Shown in pieces: positions 55,865 to 64,000 of a stretch of 64,000 nucleotides of DNA. The notes beneath the pieces are model-generated. The model saw nothing but the letters and a program-made list of their open reading frames with translations. It searched no databases and was not told the DNA's origin. The stretch is from assembly GCA_036567965.1 (NCBI GenBank), contig DATCTN010000024.1, positions 1 to 64,000 of the forward strand, written 5' to 3'. Source of the DNA: Candidatus Kryptoniota bacterium. Its GTDB lineage: Bacteria; Bacteroidota; Ignavibacteria; Kryptoniales; JAKASW01. The position numbers and the translations under genes are program-made. The stretch's first letter is position 1. Each line of letters starts with the position of its first letter.

Positions 55865-56881
55865 ATGGCATCAAGAATCTGGGATACGAAGGAAATTCGG
55901 CGAAAAGACATTACCATAGGTGAATTCTATAAGTCTTCGCGTGAAAAAACCAAACTCCAGCCGATAAACGGCGATATCGGTTTCGCGAAGCTCATCACTG
56001 ACAAGAACGTCCATCGCCCCGGCCTCGCACTCGCCGGATATGTAGATCTGTTCACATTCAGCCGGGTGCAAATCTTCGGCAATACCGAGGTGCGCTACCT
56101 CAGCTCACTCAAACTCGAGGACCGCCGCCGCGCCCTCGAAACAATTTTGCAGTTCAACATCCCGACGATCATCTTTTCTAACAGCAACGAGATCGAGCAG
56201 GAGCTCGTCGATCTTATTACTGCTCATGGCATCTCAGTATTCACCAGCCCGCTCGAAACCACACGCCTTGTGTATTTCCTTGGCGAATTCCTTGATGAGG
56301 TCTTCGCGCCGAACACTGTGATCCACGGCTCGCTCGTGGACGTCTACGGCATCGGAGTCCTTTTTGTCGGCAAGAGCGGAATCGGTAAGAGCGAAATCGC
56401 CCTCGACCTGGTCGAGCGCGGACACAGGCTCGTAGCCGATGACGCGGTGGGAGTTTTCAGAAAAGGAGAAGACCTCCTCATAGGCAAGAGCTCACGCATC
56501 GCCCAGCATTTCATGGAAGTCAGGGGACTAGGCGTCATTGACGTCAGGAACATTTTCGGTATCCGCGCTGTGCGCAAACAGAAGAGAATAGAAGTTGTTG
56601 TCGAGCTCGAAGAATGGGATTCCGCAGAAGATTATACACGCACGGGACTCGACCACGATTTCATATCGATCCTCGGCGTCGAGATTCCTGTCATAAAGCT
56701 CCCCATATTGCCCGGAAAGAACATTACCGTTATCGCGGAAGTAATCGCGTTGAATCATCTCCTCCGCTCGTATAACTATGACGCGGCGGAAGTATTCAAC
56801 CAAAAAATCCAGGAAGCGATAAAGAAAAAGAAAAAAGAAAGTACCGAAGCGAGCAGGTATTTTGAAAGAGATTTTGAGTAG
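55865..56881 (+). CDS. hprK: HPr kinase/phosphorylase
   Basis: 338 residues. Phosphorylates HPr on serine using ATP or pyrophosphate and reverses it, tying carbon control to energy state. Walker A GKSGIGKS (169-176), the preceding IHGSLVDVYGIGV with His154, the family signature following (LVERGHRLVADDAV), and MEVRGLGVIDVRNIFGIRAV. The frame opens at 55769, but ATG 55865 gives the standard N-terminus; no strong Shine-Dalgarno is seen. Bacteroidota/Chlorobi members often have HprK without a full PTS; no HPr or EI gene is in the window. Confidence 0.92.
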   Translation: MASRIWDTKEIRRKDITIGEFYKSSREKTKLQPINGDIGFAKLITDKNVHRPGLALAGYVDLFTFSRVQIFGNTEVRYLSSLKLEDRRRALETILQFNIPTIIFSNSNEIEQELVDLITAHGISVFTSPLETTRLVYFLGEFLDEVFAPNTVIHGSLVDVYGIGVLFVGKSGIGKSEIALDLVERGHRLVADDAVGVFRKGEDLLIGKSSRIAQHFMEVRGLGVIDVRNIFGIRAVRKQKRIEVVVELEEWDSAEDYTRTGLDHDFISILGVEIPVIKLPILPGKNITVIAEVIALNHLLRSYNYDAAEVFNQKIQEAIKKKKKESTEASRYFERDFE

Positions 56882-57655
56882 ATGAAGAAGAGCAGTATTA
56901 CCAAACCGCACCATGACTTGACCCAGCTTTCCAGTGACGAGAATACCCTGAGCGGCAAGATAGCGATAGTCACAGGCGGATCGAGAGGGATCGGCAAGTT
57001 CATCGCAAAGCGGCTTGCACGGGAAGGCGTTTCGATCGTTATTGCGGGCCGGACCCCCGCCGACCTCAAAGTGACTCAGGAAGAAATCGCCGGCGACGGC
57101 GGACGCGTTATCGCTGTCCAGACTGATGTTTCAAACGAAAAGAGCGTTCACCGGCTCCTATCGAAAACGCTCACCGAATTCGGAACGATAGACATACTTA
57201 TAAACAACGCCGGCCAGTTCCTCGAGAAACCGATAACGGAAATGTCGGTCGAAGAGTGGAGCAACGTGATTGGCACAAATCTCACGGGCCCGTTCCTTCT
57301 TTCACGCGCCGTTTTACCGGAAATGAAGGAAAAAATGGACGGCACCATCGTGATGCTCTCATCCACATCGGGAAAACGTGCCATGGCGAATTCAGCGGCA
57401 TACGCCGCCTCGAAATTCGGGATAGAAGGATTCTCCGAAGCGCTGGTTAGAGAGGTCAGAGATTACAACATCCGCGTCATAGTCGTTACTCCGAGCTCTG
57501 TCGACTCGAGCGAAAGGGAATCGCGCCAGATCCTGAAAGGTGGGAAGGGTGCGCGGCTGCGTGCGGAAGACGTGGCGGAAATCGTCGTCGATACGATAAA
57601 GCTCCCCCCGCGGGCGCTCGTGCGTGAGGTTGAGCTGTGGGCGACGAATCCCTGA
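56882..57655 (+). CDS. Short-chain dehydrogenase/reductase
   Basis: 257 residues, Rossmann SDR of the classical FabG-like type: cofactor loop TGGSRGIG (31-38), NNAG in ILINNAGQFLEKP, catalytic Ser in MLSSTSGK, and YAASK with Tyr174 and Lys178. The Arg after strand 2 (IAGRTPADL) suggests NADP(H). Substrate unknown; it could act on acyl-ACP or sugars. It starts immediately after the hprK stop (TAGATG). An unusual ~24-residue polar N-terminal extension precedes the Rossmann strand. Confidence 0.87.
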   Translation: MKKSSITKPHHDLTQLSSDENTLSGKIAIVTGGSRGIGKFIAKRLAREGVSIVIAGRTPADLKVTQEEIAGDGGRVIAVQTDVSNEKSVHRLLSKTLTEFGTIDILINNAGQFLEKPITEMSVEEWSNVIGTNLTGPFLLSRAVLPEMKEKMDGTIVMLSSTSGKRAMANSAAYAASKFGIEGFSEALVREVRDYNIRVIVVTPSSVDSSERESRQILKGGKGARLRAEDVAEIVVDTIKLPPRALVREVELWATNP

Positions 57656-57765
57656 AAAAGGCAGATAGGTAGAAGGCTAAGAGGTACAGGCGCAAAATGC
57701 AGAGAGCAAAGGGTTGAGCGCAAAATCGCCTCCGAAGTTTTGACTTTTGAGATTTGAGGTTATCA

Positions 57766-58749
57766 ATGTTTGTACCATCATATATAGAGCTATACCAATC
57801 CGGCGAGCTAGCTCGACGGGCCGAAATACTCGACGATATGCTTGCGAGTTGCAGCATCTGTCCGCTCGATTGTAAGGTGAACCGCAAAGAAGGCGAAATC
57901 TCGAGATGCTACTCGAAGTATCTCCCGATCGTGAGCGCGTATTGCCCGCACTTTGGCGAGGAGCCGCCGCTTGTCGGCACGCATGGAGCCGGGAATATAT
58001 TTTTCGGCAACTGCAACTTGCGCTGCGTCTATTGCCAGAACTACCAGATAAGCCAGAACTACAAGATTGAATTGAAAAATGAAATCGCGTTCGAGCGGCT
58101 GGCGGAAATTATGCTTGAGCTCCAGGGAAAAGGTTGTCATAATATCGGCCTTGTCTCGCCGACGCATTTCGTTCCGCAGATTGTGAAAGCTTTGAATATC
58201 GCGGTTGGAAAAGGGTTGAACATTCCACTGATATATAACACCAATGCCTACGACTCTGTCGATGTCCTCCGGCTTCTCGACGGGATAATAGACATATATC
58301 TTCCCGATCTGAAGTACAGCGACGAGGCGATGGGATATGCTTACTCGAAAGTGAAGGAGTACCCGCAACACGCCAAGCTCGCCTTGAAAGAGATGCACAG
58401 ACAGGTGGGGAGCGAGTTGGTAATCGACGATCATGGATTGTTGAAGCGAGGACTATTGATCAGGCATCTTGTCCTTCCGAACGATATCGCAAACAGCGAG
58501 GACACGTTCAAATGGATTGCGGAAGAGTTGGGAAACAACACCGCGATATCGCTGATGTCGCAGTATTATCCGACGAATAAAGCCGAGTCGATAATGCTCC
58601 TGAGCAGGCATATAAGGGAATCGGAATACGACAAGGTGCTGGAACTAATGGAGAAATACGGATTGGAAAACGGATGGATGCAGAATTTCGAGAGTCGGGA
58701 TTATTACAAACCCGACTTCACGGATCGCATAGAGCCGTTCAAGCGCTGA
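57766..58749 (+). CDS. Radical SAM protein, PflA-like
   Basis: 327 residues. The SAM cluster motif is Cys83-x3-Cys87-x2-Cys90 (CNLRCVYCQN), preceded by an N-terminal cysteine-rich segment (Cys29, 32, 36, 48 and 60) and followed by the barrel with YNTNAYDSVDVLRLLDG and IDIYLPDLKYSDE. It belongs to the pyruvate formate-lyase activating enzyme-like group whose targets are often unknown (PflX/AmmeMemoRadiSam-related). No glycyl-radical enzyme is nearby. ATG 57766 has GAGG upstream; a TTG four codons earlier is less likely. Confidence 0.85.
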   Translation: MFVPSYIELYQSGELARRAEILDDMLASCSICPLDCKVNRKEGEISRCYSKYLPIVSAYCPHFGEEPPLVGTHGAGNIFFGNCNLRCVYCQNYQISQNYKIELKNEIAFERLAEIMLELQGKGCHNIGLVSPTHFVPQIVKALNIAVGKGLNIPLIYNTNAYDSVDVLRLLDGIIDIYLPDLKYSDEAMGYAYSKVKEYPQHAKLALKEMHRQVGSELVIDDHGLLKRGLLIRHLVLPNDIANSEDTFKWIAEELGNNTAISLMSQYYPTNKAESIMLLSRHIRESEYDKVLELMEKYGLENGWMQNFESRDYYKPDFTDRIEPFKR

Positions 58750-58969
58750 CAACTCGTCGGTATAACCGAACGGTTTTTCTTCCTCGTCGCTAAACGGAAA
58801 AAAGAATTCTCTCCCTCCCGGTATGTCCATCTCTTTTATGGAAATCCCTTTCGGATAGATCTCGATGTCTATCCTGTCTTTCGAGTAACCCGTATTTATC
58901 GCCGCGAAGAACTCGTCTTAATCTTTCCGGGTGGCCGGGGGGACGCGTACCGTTTATGTTGTCATCCAT
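58750..58969 (-). pseudogene. Small frameshifted gene remnant, unknown family
   Basis: On the minus strand, ATG 58969 with AAAGGAAA upstream starts MDDNINGTRPPGHPER. After about 16 codons the frame breaks (a TAA in the next frame), and the following frame continues with coding-like text: DEFFAAINTGYSKDRIDIEI, YPKGISIKEMDIPGGREFFF, PFSDEEEKPFGYTDELSALE, running into the end of the radical-SAM gene. A single one-base change would join the two parts. I do not recognise the protein. The other bases up to the uracil-DNA glycosylase at 59113 show no gene. Confidence 0.4.
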
Positions 58970-59112
58970 GACACACTTTCCTTTAAGGTCCTACTTGTCC
59001 TGAACTCTTCCTGAGTTTTAATACTTGTTTTATCGGAAGAAAATGTGGGTGGTTTGGTAGTTTGAATTGAGACGAGCAAAAACCACCTATCCGACCGGTA
59101 TTGCAACTATTT

Positions 59113-59844
59113 CTACGTGTCGAGGAGTTTCGTGACTGTTCGAAAAATATCCTCGAACATTTTGCGGGTAAGCTTGCCAGTGAATGTATTTTGCTGACTC
59201 GGATGATAAGAGGCGATGAGTGTCATCTTTTCGTCGATTCGAAACTGCGCGCCATGGCCGAACTTAGGGCGCCGTTCGAAACTTTTTACGCCGAGTTCTT
59301 CAAGTGAGTTGACCGTCATGTCAAATGCGATCTTACCAAGCGCGACAACCACTCGTAGGTTCTTGAAGATGGTTAGCTCGTTCAATAAATATGGCCGGCA
59401 GTTTTGAAGTTCAACTTTTGACGGCTTATTGTCAGGAGGCGCACAGCGTACCACGGCGGTTATGTAACAATTTTTTAATCTCAGGCCGTCATCTTTGGAT
59501 GACGATGTCGGCTGGTTCGCATATCCGAATTTGTGGAGTGTGCCATAGAGCCATTCTCCGCTCCTGTCGCCCGTGAACATTCTTCCGGTGCGATTTGCGC
59601 CGTGTGCAGCAGGCGCAAGACCTACAATGAGTACACGCGCTTCAGGATCGCCGAATCCGGTTACAGGCTTTCCCCAGTAATCCGAATCTCTGAATCTCGC
59701 GACTTTCACACGCGCGACTTCCTCCCGCCACACTACAAGCCGTGGGCACTTCCGGCAGGAAATAATCTCTTTGTTGAGTCGATGTAATTTCGAGTCTGTC
59801 ACGAAAAAAATATCGGCCTTAAATGAAGGAGTCTTCATCTGCAA
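59113..59844 (-). CDS. Type 5 uracil-DNA glycosylase (UdgB-like)
   Basis: 243 residues. The motif GLAPAAHGANRTGRMFTGD is the signature of family 5 uracil-DNA glycosylases, which act on uracil and hypoxanthine. The motif has no polar catalytic Asp/Asn, as in that family. Cys30 and Cys33 with two later cysteines (VVRCAPP and NCRPYL) bind a [4Fe-4S] cluster. SYHPSQQNTFTGKLT is the second conserved motif. It removes uracil from DNA in base-excision repair. 54 bases after the ychF stop on the same strand. Confidence 0.9.
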   Translation of the reverse strand: MQMKTPSFKADIFFVTDSKLHRLNKEIISCRKCPRLVVWREEVARVKVARFRDSDYWGKPVTGFGDPEARVLIVGLAPAAHGANRTGRMFTGDRSGEWLYGTLHKFGYANQPTSSSKDDGLRLKNCYITAVVRCAPPDNKPSKVELQNCRPYLLNELTIFKNLRVVVALGKIAFDMTVNSLEELGVKSFERRPKFGHGAQFRIDEKMTLIASYHPSQQNTFTGKLTRKMFEDIFRTVTKLLDT

Positions 59845-59898
59845 AGAGATTTGGAATTGGAAATCAATGGTCGACGATTGCAGATTACCTCATTTCCC

Positions 59899-60996
59899 TT
59901 ACACGCTGAACCTTACCACCACAATGTCCCCGTCCTTCACGGTGTAATCTCTCCCTTCTACATGCAGGAGTCCGGCGTCTTTGACACCCTGCTCGGAGCC
60001 GAGCCGGATCAGGTCGTCGTACTTAATTACTTCCATCCTGATGAAACCCTTTTCAAAATCGGTGTGAATCTTTCCGGATGCACCCGGCGCGGGAGTGTTC
60101 GCCTCAACTGTCCACGCGTGTACCTCCTTCGGACCCGCCGTGAAGAATGTGACCAGGTTGAGAAGCGCGTAGCCCTCGCCAATTACTCTCTGGAGTCCGG
60201 ATTCTTTCAAACCGAGATCCGAAAGAAAAGCCGACTTTTCATCATTTGATAATTGGGAGAGTTCCGCTTCGATCTTGCCTGAAACCATAACTACTCGGGC
60301 CCCCTCGCGTGAGGCGATCTCTCTTACAGCATCGACATACTTATTTCCGGTTTTCACATTCGACTCATCCACGTTCGCGATGTACATGACTGGCTTGTCC
60401 GTCAGCAGGTGCAGAGATCGAACATATTCACGATGGGAGTTGTCGGCGTATGAGAGATATTTCGCCAATCGCCCGGAATTCAAATGCTCCGAAAGCTGGA
60501 CATAGACATCGTATTCTTCTTTTATTTTCTTGTCGCCCGAGCGGGCCCTTCCTTCCGTCTCTTTCAACTTTCGTTGGAGCGTGTCGAGGTCTTTCAGAAT
60601 GAGTTCCGTCTCGACGACCTCAATGTCTCGCTTCGGGTCGACCGATCCGTCGACATGTACGACGTTCGAGTCATCAAAGCAACGGACCACATGCGCCACG
60701 GCGTCGACTTCTCTGATATGTCCAAGGAACTGGTTCCCGAGTCCTTCTCCTTTACTCGCACCTTTCACCAGCCCCGCGATGTCTACGAACTCGATTGTTG
60801 TGGGAATGATCTTCTGTGTTTTGTAGAGCGCCGCGAGTTTATCAAGCCGCTCGTCAGGAACAGGAACTATTCCGACATTAGGCTCGATTGTGCAGAACGG
60901 ATAGTTCTCGGCCGCTATGCCGGCTGCCGTGAGCGCGTTGAAGATGGTCGACTTTCCGACATTTGGTAATCCTATTATCCCGCAGTTAAATCCCAT
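59899..60996 (-). CDS. ychF: Redox-regulated ATPase YchF
   Basis: 365-residue Obg-family ATPase: P-loop GLPNVGKS (9-16), [20 protein letters not shown], an NVDESNV motif in place of NKxD, which gives ATP preference over GTP, and a C-terminal TGS domain ([20 protein letters not shown]). YchF binds ribosomes and takes part in stress response. The ATG at 60996 starts the conserved [12 protein letters not shown]. Confidence 0.95.
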   Translation of the reverse strand: MGFNCGIIGLPNVGKSTIFNALTAAGIAAENYPFCTIEPNVGIVPVPDERLDKLAALYKTQKIIPTTIEFVDIAGLVKGASKGEGLGNQFLGHIREVDAVAHVVRCFDDSNVVHVDGSVDPKRDIEVVETELILKDLDTLQRKLKETEGRARSGDKKIKEEYDVYVQLSEHLNSGRLAKYLSYADNSHREYVRSLHLLTDKPVMYIANVDESNVKTGNKYVDAVREIASREGARVVMVSGKIEAELSQLSNDEKSAFLSDLGLKESGLQRVIGEGYALLNLVTFFTAGPKEVHAWTVEANTPAPGASGKIHTDFEKGFIRMEVIKYDDLIRLGSEQGVKDAGLLHVEGRDYTVKDGDIVVVRFSV

Positions 60997-61088
60997 TGAT
61001 GAGCCGCCTTTTAATTTTTACGGAAACAATTTGGGCGATTCGCTTAAGAAAGGCAAAAGGGATGTTTGAGTTATAGAAGAAGCGCTGG

Positions 61089-61694
61089 TCAGCGACCCGG
61101 CCGCAAGTCGTCGATGTCCAGGTCGTCATCTTCGTCGAGGTTGAGATTGTCCAGGTTGTCGATGTCATCCAACCGGATCATCTGCCCGTCGACGTCTGTC
61201 TCTGTCAGGAATTCCGATTTGAATCCCATTTCCTTGAGCCGGTTCGCGAGAGGATCGAGATATGCGCGTGGAGACTTCGAAGATTTGCATTTCTTTACCT
61301 GGCCGAGGACGTGTTTCACCATGTCGATAATCTCGACGTCACTTACCTGCAACTCGAGCTCTTCAATTACGGAACTCAACCGGTTCACGACATTTATATG
61401 CATCATGTCGGACTCGTCGTCCGATCCTTCTTTAAGTTTCTCCGCATACAATTCGTACGTGCTCTCTTTAATTAATCTCGCGAGACTCGTAAGGGAATCG
61501 ACAACGTATGCGTCGCTCAGCTTGTCGCCTTGTCCCTCGAATATCTTATCGACCTCGAAGATTCCGAATTCAATTTCTGTTGCGAGCTGTCGCTTATCGA
61601 TTCCTTTGTGCGAAGACTTCTCGTGCTGTTCCCTCGTCGGGTGGGAATGTTTTTCTTCGGAATGTTTCGGCGGATGCTTCTTACCTTGCTTCAT
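61089..61694 (-). CDS. Acidic hypothetical protein between ychF and the MFS gene
   Basis: 202 residues starting MKQGKKHPPKHSEEKHSHPT (lysine/histidine-rich, disordered), then a helical middle (EFGIFEVDKIFEGQGDKLSD; ELYAEKLKEGS) and a strongly acidic tail (DDIDNLDNLNLDEDDDLDID) at 180-198. No domain is recognised and no signal or membrane segment is seen. ATG 61694 has TTTAGGAGT upstream, which supports this start over the longer open frame that overlaps the MFS gene. Its charge asymmetry suggests a nucleic-acid or protein binding role, but that is a guess. Confidence 0.65.
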   Translation of the reverse strand: MKQGKKHPPKHSEEKHSHPTREQHEKSSHKGIDKRQLATEIEFGIFEVDKIFEGQGDKLSDAYVVDSLTSLARLIKESTYELYAEKLKEGSDDESDMMHINVVNRLSSVIEELELQVSDVEIIDMVKHVLGQVKKCKSSKSPRAYLDPLANRLKEMGFKSEFLTETDVDGQMIRLDDIDNLDNLNLDEDDDLDIDDLRPGR

Positions 61695-61731
61695 ACTCCT
61701 AAAGCTTGAAAATTTCCGAACAAAATGCAAA

Positions 61732-62925
61732 CTACCCGATTTTCCTCGAATCTCCGCTGTGCGTCGGAACAAAAGCCGGCAACTTCCAGACGAGGAGTAG
61801 CGCCGCGAGCAGCATGATGCTCCCGGTGTAAAACGGCCATGAGATTCCAGCGGTCCCCAGAATGAACCCGCCCCAGAAAGGACCGATCACTCTTGCAAGA
61901 CTCGAGAATGATTGCGACACGCCGAGGACTGTACCCTGTTCTCCATGACCCGCGGATTTCGAGATCAAACTGGTAAGAGATGGAGTGACGAGTGCGCTCC
62001 CGACGGCCAGGAAAGTAATCAGGAGAACTAAATGAACTAGGGTCGTGGCGCCCGGTACAAGCACGAGTCCGGCCAGAAGAAGGACGAGTCCGGTCGCCAT
62101 CAAACTCTTTTCGCCGAACTTTCTGGCAAGTCTTCCGATTGCGCCGCCCTGGACGATGATTGCCACAAGCCCTATGTAAGCAAAGAGATAACCGTTTTCA
62201 GCAGCTCCGTACTTGAATACAGATCCGGTGAAAAGAGGAAACGCGACATAAAGGTTTGAAAACGCCACTGTGTAAAAGAAAAACACGAGGACGAGTTTTC
62301 CAATTCCGGGTTGACGAAAAGCTTCCGCGACCGTAGAGAAGTTGAGGAGTCCGGGCCTGCGAACGGATTTCGACCGGTCTTTCACAGACTCGGGCAGCAT
62401 GAAGTATGCGAGGACAAAGTTGATAAGCGCTAGTCCCGACGCGAGAAATCCCGGCGCACCGAAACTGATCCTGCTCATGACTCCGCCCACGAACGGACCG
62501 AGCATGAACCCGACACCGAACGCGGCTCCAATCAATCCCATGTACTTCGCGCGCTCTTCCAATGTGGTCGTGTCCCCGATGTATGCCTGCGCGGTTGCGA
62601 TGTTAGCTCCCATCAGTCCCGCGAGCATTCGTGAGAAAAAAAGGAGGAAAAGTGAATCGGCAAACCCGAAAATCAAATATGAAATGAACGAGCCGAACAC
62701 GCTCATAAGAATAATCGGGCGCCTTCCAACTCTGTCCGACAGTCTTCCCCAGAATGGTACAAACACAAACTGCATGAGTGAATATGACGAACTCAGAAGA
62801 CCTATGACCGTCGGTGTCGCGCCGTAGTGCTGTGCATAGAACGGCAGGAGCGGGATGACGATTCCGAAGCCGAGCAGGTCGATGAAGACTGTGAGGAGGA
62901 CGAGATAAACAGGTGCGCGCTTCAA
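61732..62925 (-). CDS. MFS transporter, TetA-like drug/proton antiporter
   Basis: 397 residues with 12 membrane segments. MFS signature motifs: LLGFGIVIPLLPFYAQHYGA in segment 1 and GRLSDRVGRRPIILMSVFG in the loop between segments 2 and 3, plus GAAFGVGFMLGPFVGGVM (the antiporter motif C in segment 5) as in TetA and other exporters. An efflux role is likely; the substrate is unknown. It follows isocitrate dehydrogenase by 15 bases and precedes the acidic protein, so the minus-strand genes are probably co-transcribed. Confidence 0.9.
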   Translation of the reverse strand: MKRAPVYLVLLTVFIDLLGFGIVIPLLPFYAQHYGATPTVIGLLSSSYSLMQFVFVPFWGRLSDRVGRRPIILMSVFGSFISYLIFGFADSLFLLFFSRMLAGLMGANIATAQAYIGDTTTLEERAKYMGLIGAAFGVGFMLGPFVGGVMSRISFGAPGFLASGLALINFVLAYFMLPESVKDRSKSVRRPGLLNFSTVAEAFRQPGIGKLVLVFFFYTVAFSNLYVAFPLFTGSVFKYGAAENGYLFAYIGLVAIIVQGGAIGRLARKFGEKSLMATGLVLLLAGLVLVPGATTLVHLVLLITFLAVGSALVTPSLTSLISKSAGHGEQGTVLGVSQSFSSLARVIGPFWGGFILGTAGISWPFYTGSIMLLAALLLVWKLPAFVPTHSGDSRKIG

Positions 62926-62940
62926 TTTGAGGGAAAAATT

Positions 62941-63954
62941 TCAGCCAAGTTTCTTAATGATCGCGTCTGCCATTTCGTCGGTCGAGACAAATCTCTCCGG
63001 GTTGAGATCTCTGGTGACGTTCTGTCCCTCTTTGATGACAGCAGCGACGCTTTCTCCGATCCGCCTCGCAGCGTCCGTCTCCCCGATATGTTCGAGCATC
63101 ATTGCCGATGCGAGTATGAGCGCACAAGGATTGGCGATATTCTTTCCAGCAATATCCGGCGCGCTTCCGTGTACTGCCTCGAAAATTGAAGTCTCGTACC
63201 CGATGTTGGCGCCCGGAGCGACTCCAAGTCCCCCGACCAACCCGGATGCGAGGTCGGACAGAATATCACCGAACAGGTTGGTAGTCACGATCACGTCAAA
63301 CTGATAAGGATTCATCACCATTTGCATCGCCATGTTGTCTACGATCCTGTCGTTGACCTCTATTTGCGGATACTCTTTTGCCATATTTCTTCCGATGTCG
63401 AGGAACAATCCGCCGGTGTATTTAAGAATATTGGCTTTATGAACGATCGTGATTTTCTTCCGCTTCTTCTTGACTGAATATTCGAACGCAAACCTCAGGA
63501 TCCTTTCTGAACCTGTCCTGGTCACGATACCGATGGTTTCAGCTGCGCTTTTTTTTGAATCGACGTAATGTTCTATTCCACTATAAAATTCCTCTGTATT
63601 TTCCCGCACTATAATGAGATCAAGATTTTCATACCTCGATTTGATTCCCTCGTAAGACTTGGCGGGTCGAAGGTTGGAATACAGATCGAATTCTTTCCGC
63701 AGCGCAACGTTTACGCTTCTAAATCCCGTACCGACAGGAGTCGTCAGCGGGCCCTTGAGCGCAACTTTGTTCCTAGCTATCGAATCGATCACCGACTGCG
63801 GGAGGGGATCTTTATATTTTTCAATCGCATTGAACCCGGCTTCCTGCATTTCCCAATTTATCTTTACGCCTGTCGCCTCGATGACACGAGTCGCGGCCGC
63901 CGAAATTTCCGGCCCGATTCCGTCTCCCGGAATGAGGGTTATGGTATGAGACAT
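62941..63954 (-). CDS. NAD-type isocitrate dehydrogenase (IDH/IPMDH family)
   Basis: 337 residues of the isocitrate/isopropylmalate dehydrogenase fold: TLIPGDGIGPEI, RSVNVALRKEFDLYSNLRP (substrate arginines, and the Ser/Asn pattern of IDH rather than the LLALRK of IPMDH), VRENTEEFYSGIEH, VIVTTNLFGDILSDLAS and EAVHGSAPDIAGK. It resembles the NAD-dependent mitochondrial-type IDH group. It should make 2-oxoglutarate in the TCA cycle. No leu genes are nearby. Start ATG 63954 with AGGAG upstream. Confidence 0.85.
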   Translation of the reverse strand: MSHTITLIPGDGIGPEISAAATRVIEATGVKINWEMQEAGFNAIEKYKDPLPQSVIDSIARNKVALKGPLTTPVGTGFRSVNVALRKEFDLYSNLRPAKSYEGIKSRYENLDLIIVRENTEEFYSGIEHYVDSKKSAAETIGIVTRTGSERILRFAFEYSVKKKRKKITIVHKANILKYTGGLFLDIGRNMAKEYPQIEVNDRIVDNMAMQMVMNPYQFDVIVTTNLFGDILSDLASGLVGGLGVAPGANIGYETSIFEAVHGSAPDIAGKNIANPCALILASAMMLEHIGETDAARRIGESVAAVIKEGQNVTRDLNPERFVSTDEMADAIIKKLG

Positions 63955-64000
63955 GATCTCCTGTAGGATTTGTGCCGCTCAAAGTCTGATCATACCGGAC

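Overview
This window looks like a chromosomal segment of a Gram-negative bacterium of roughly even base composition from the Bacteroidota/Chlorobi (FCB) group. The best guess is the Ignavibacteria/Chlorobi side rather than Bacteroidia. Support: a fused LpxC-FabZ protein; an envelope cluster ordered uppS, bamA, two OmpH/Skp genes, lpxD, lpxC-fabZ, lpxA; an HPr kinase beside a ribosome hibernation factor; a DUF4402 surface protein. Shine-Dalgarno sequences of the AGGAGG type and promoters of the TTGACA-17-TATAAT type are common here and are unusual for Bacteroidia. No rRNA, tRNA, CRISPR array or prophage was seen.

Layout. 1-10.3 kb is mixed: a partial DUF4402 protein, rpiB followed by a decayed transaldolase remnant, a hemerythrin-like protein, tyrosine phenol-lyase, a bacilliredoxin, a phosphohexomutase, an OPT transporter, a broken HNH endonuclease gene and a VapBC-type toxin-antitoxin pair. 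10.5-17.2 kb holds two large exported proteins (a sortilin-like beta-propeller and a YncE/phosphoesterase protein), the second translationally coupled to deoC. 17.7-21.4 kb is the most unusual part: a four-gene operon with a HybA-like four-cluster ferredoxin and a HybB/NrfD-like membrane protein, flanked by two different GcvH-fold proteins, with no catalytic oxidoreductase subunit. It ends in a clear terminator. A haem-motif histidine kinase and a sigma-54 response regulator follow, then an archaemetzincin and a predicted beta-barrel with a possible sigma-54 promoter.

26.7-33 kb has an acetyltransferase, cellobiose phosphorylase, and an overlapping CapK-like adenylate-forming enzyme/DUF362 pair. 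33.3-36.9 kb is the nadC-nadA-nadB operon (de novo NAD synthesis from aspartate). 37-48 kb carries comEC and then the envelope cluster (undecaprenyl diphosphate synthase, BamA, two chaperones, LpxD, LpxC-FabZ, LpxA), with a LipM-like octanoyltransferase and panB. 49-58.7 kb is housekeeping: DinB-like protein, a cold-shock gene with a long leader, ybeY, smg-like, topA, xerC, hpf, hprK, an SDR and a radical-SAM protein. 58.7-64 kb is on the minus strand: NAD-type isocitrate dehydrogenase, an MFS exporter, an acidic protein of unknown function, ychF and a type 5 uracil-DNA glycosylase.

The main candidate for an undescribed system is the GcvH-like/FeS/NrfD/GcvH-like module at 17,734-21,337 with its adjacent haem-sensing two-component system. 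Gene identities come from recognising families and motifs by eye. No database search was run.
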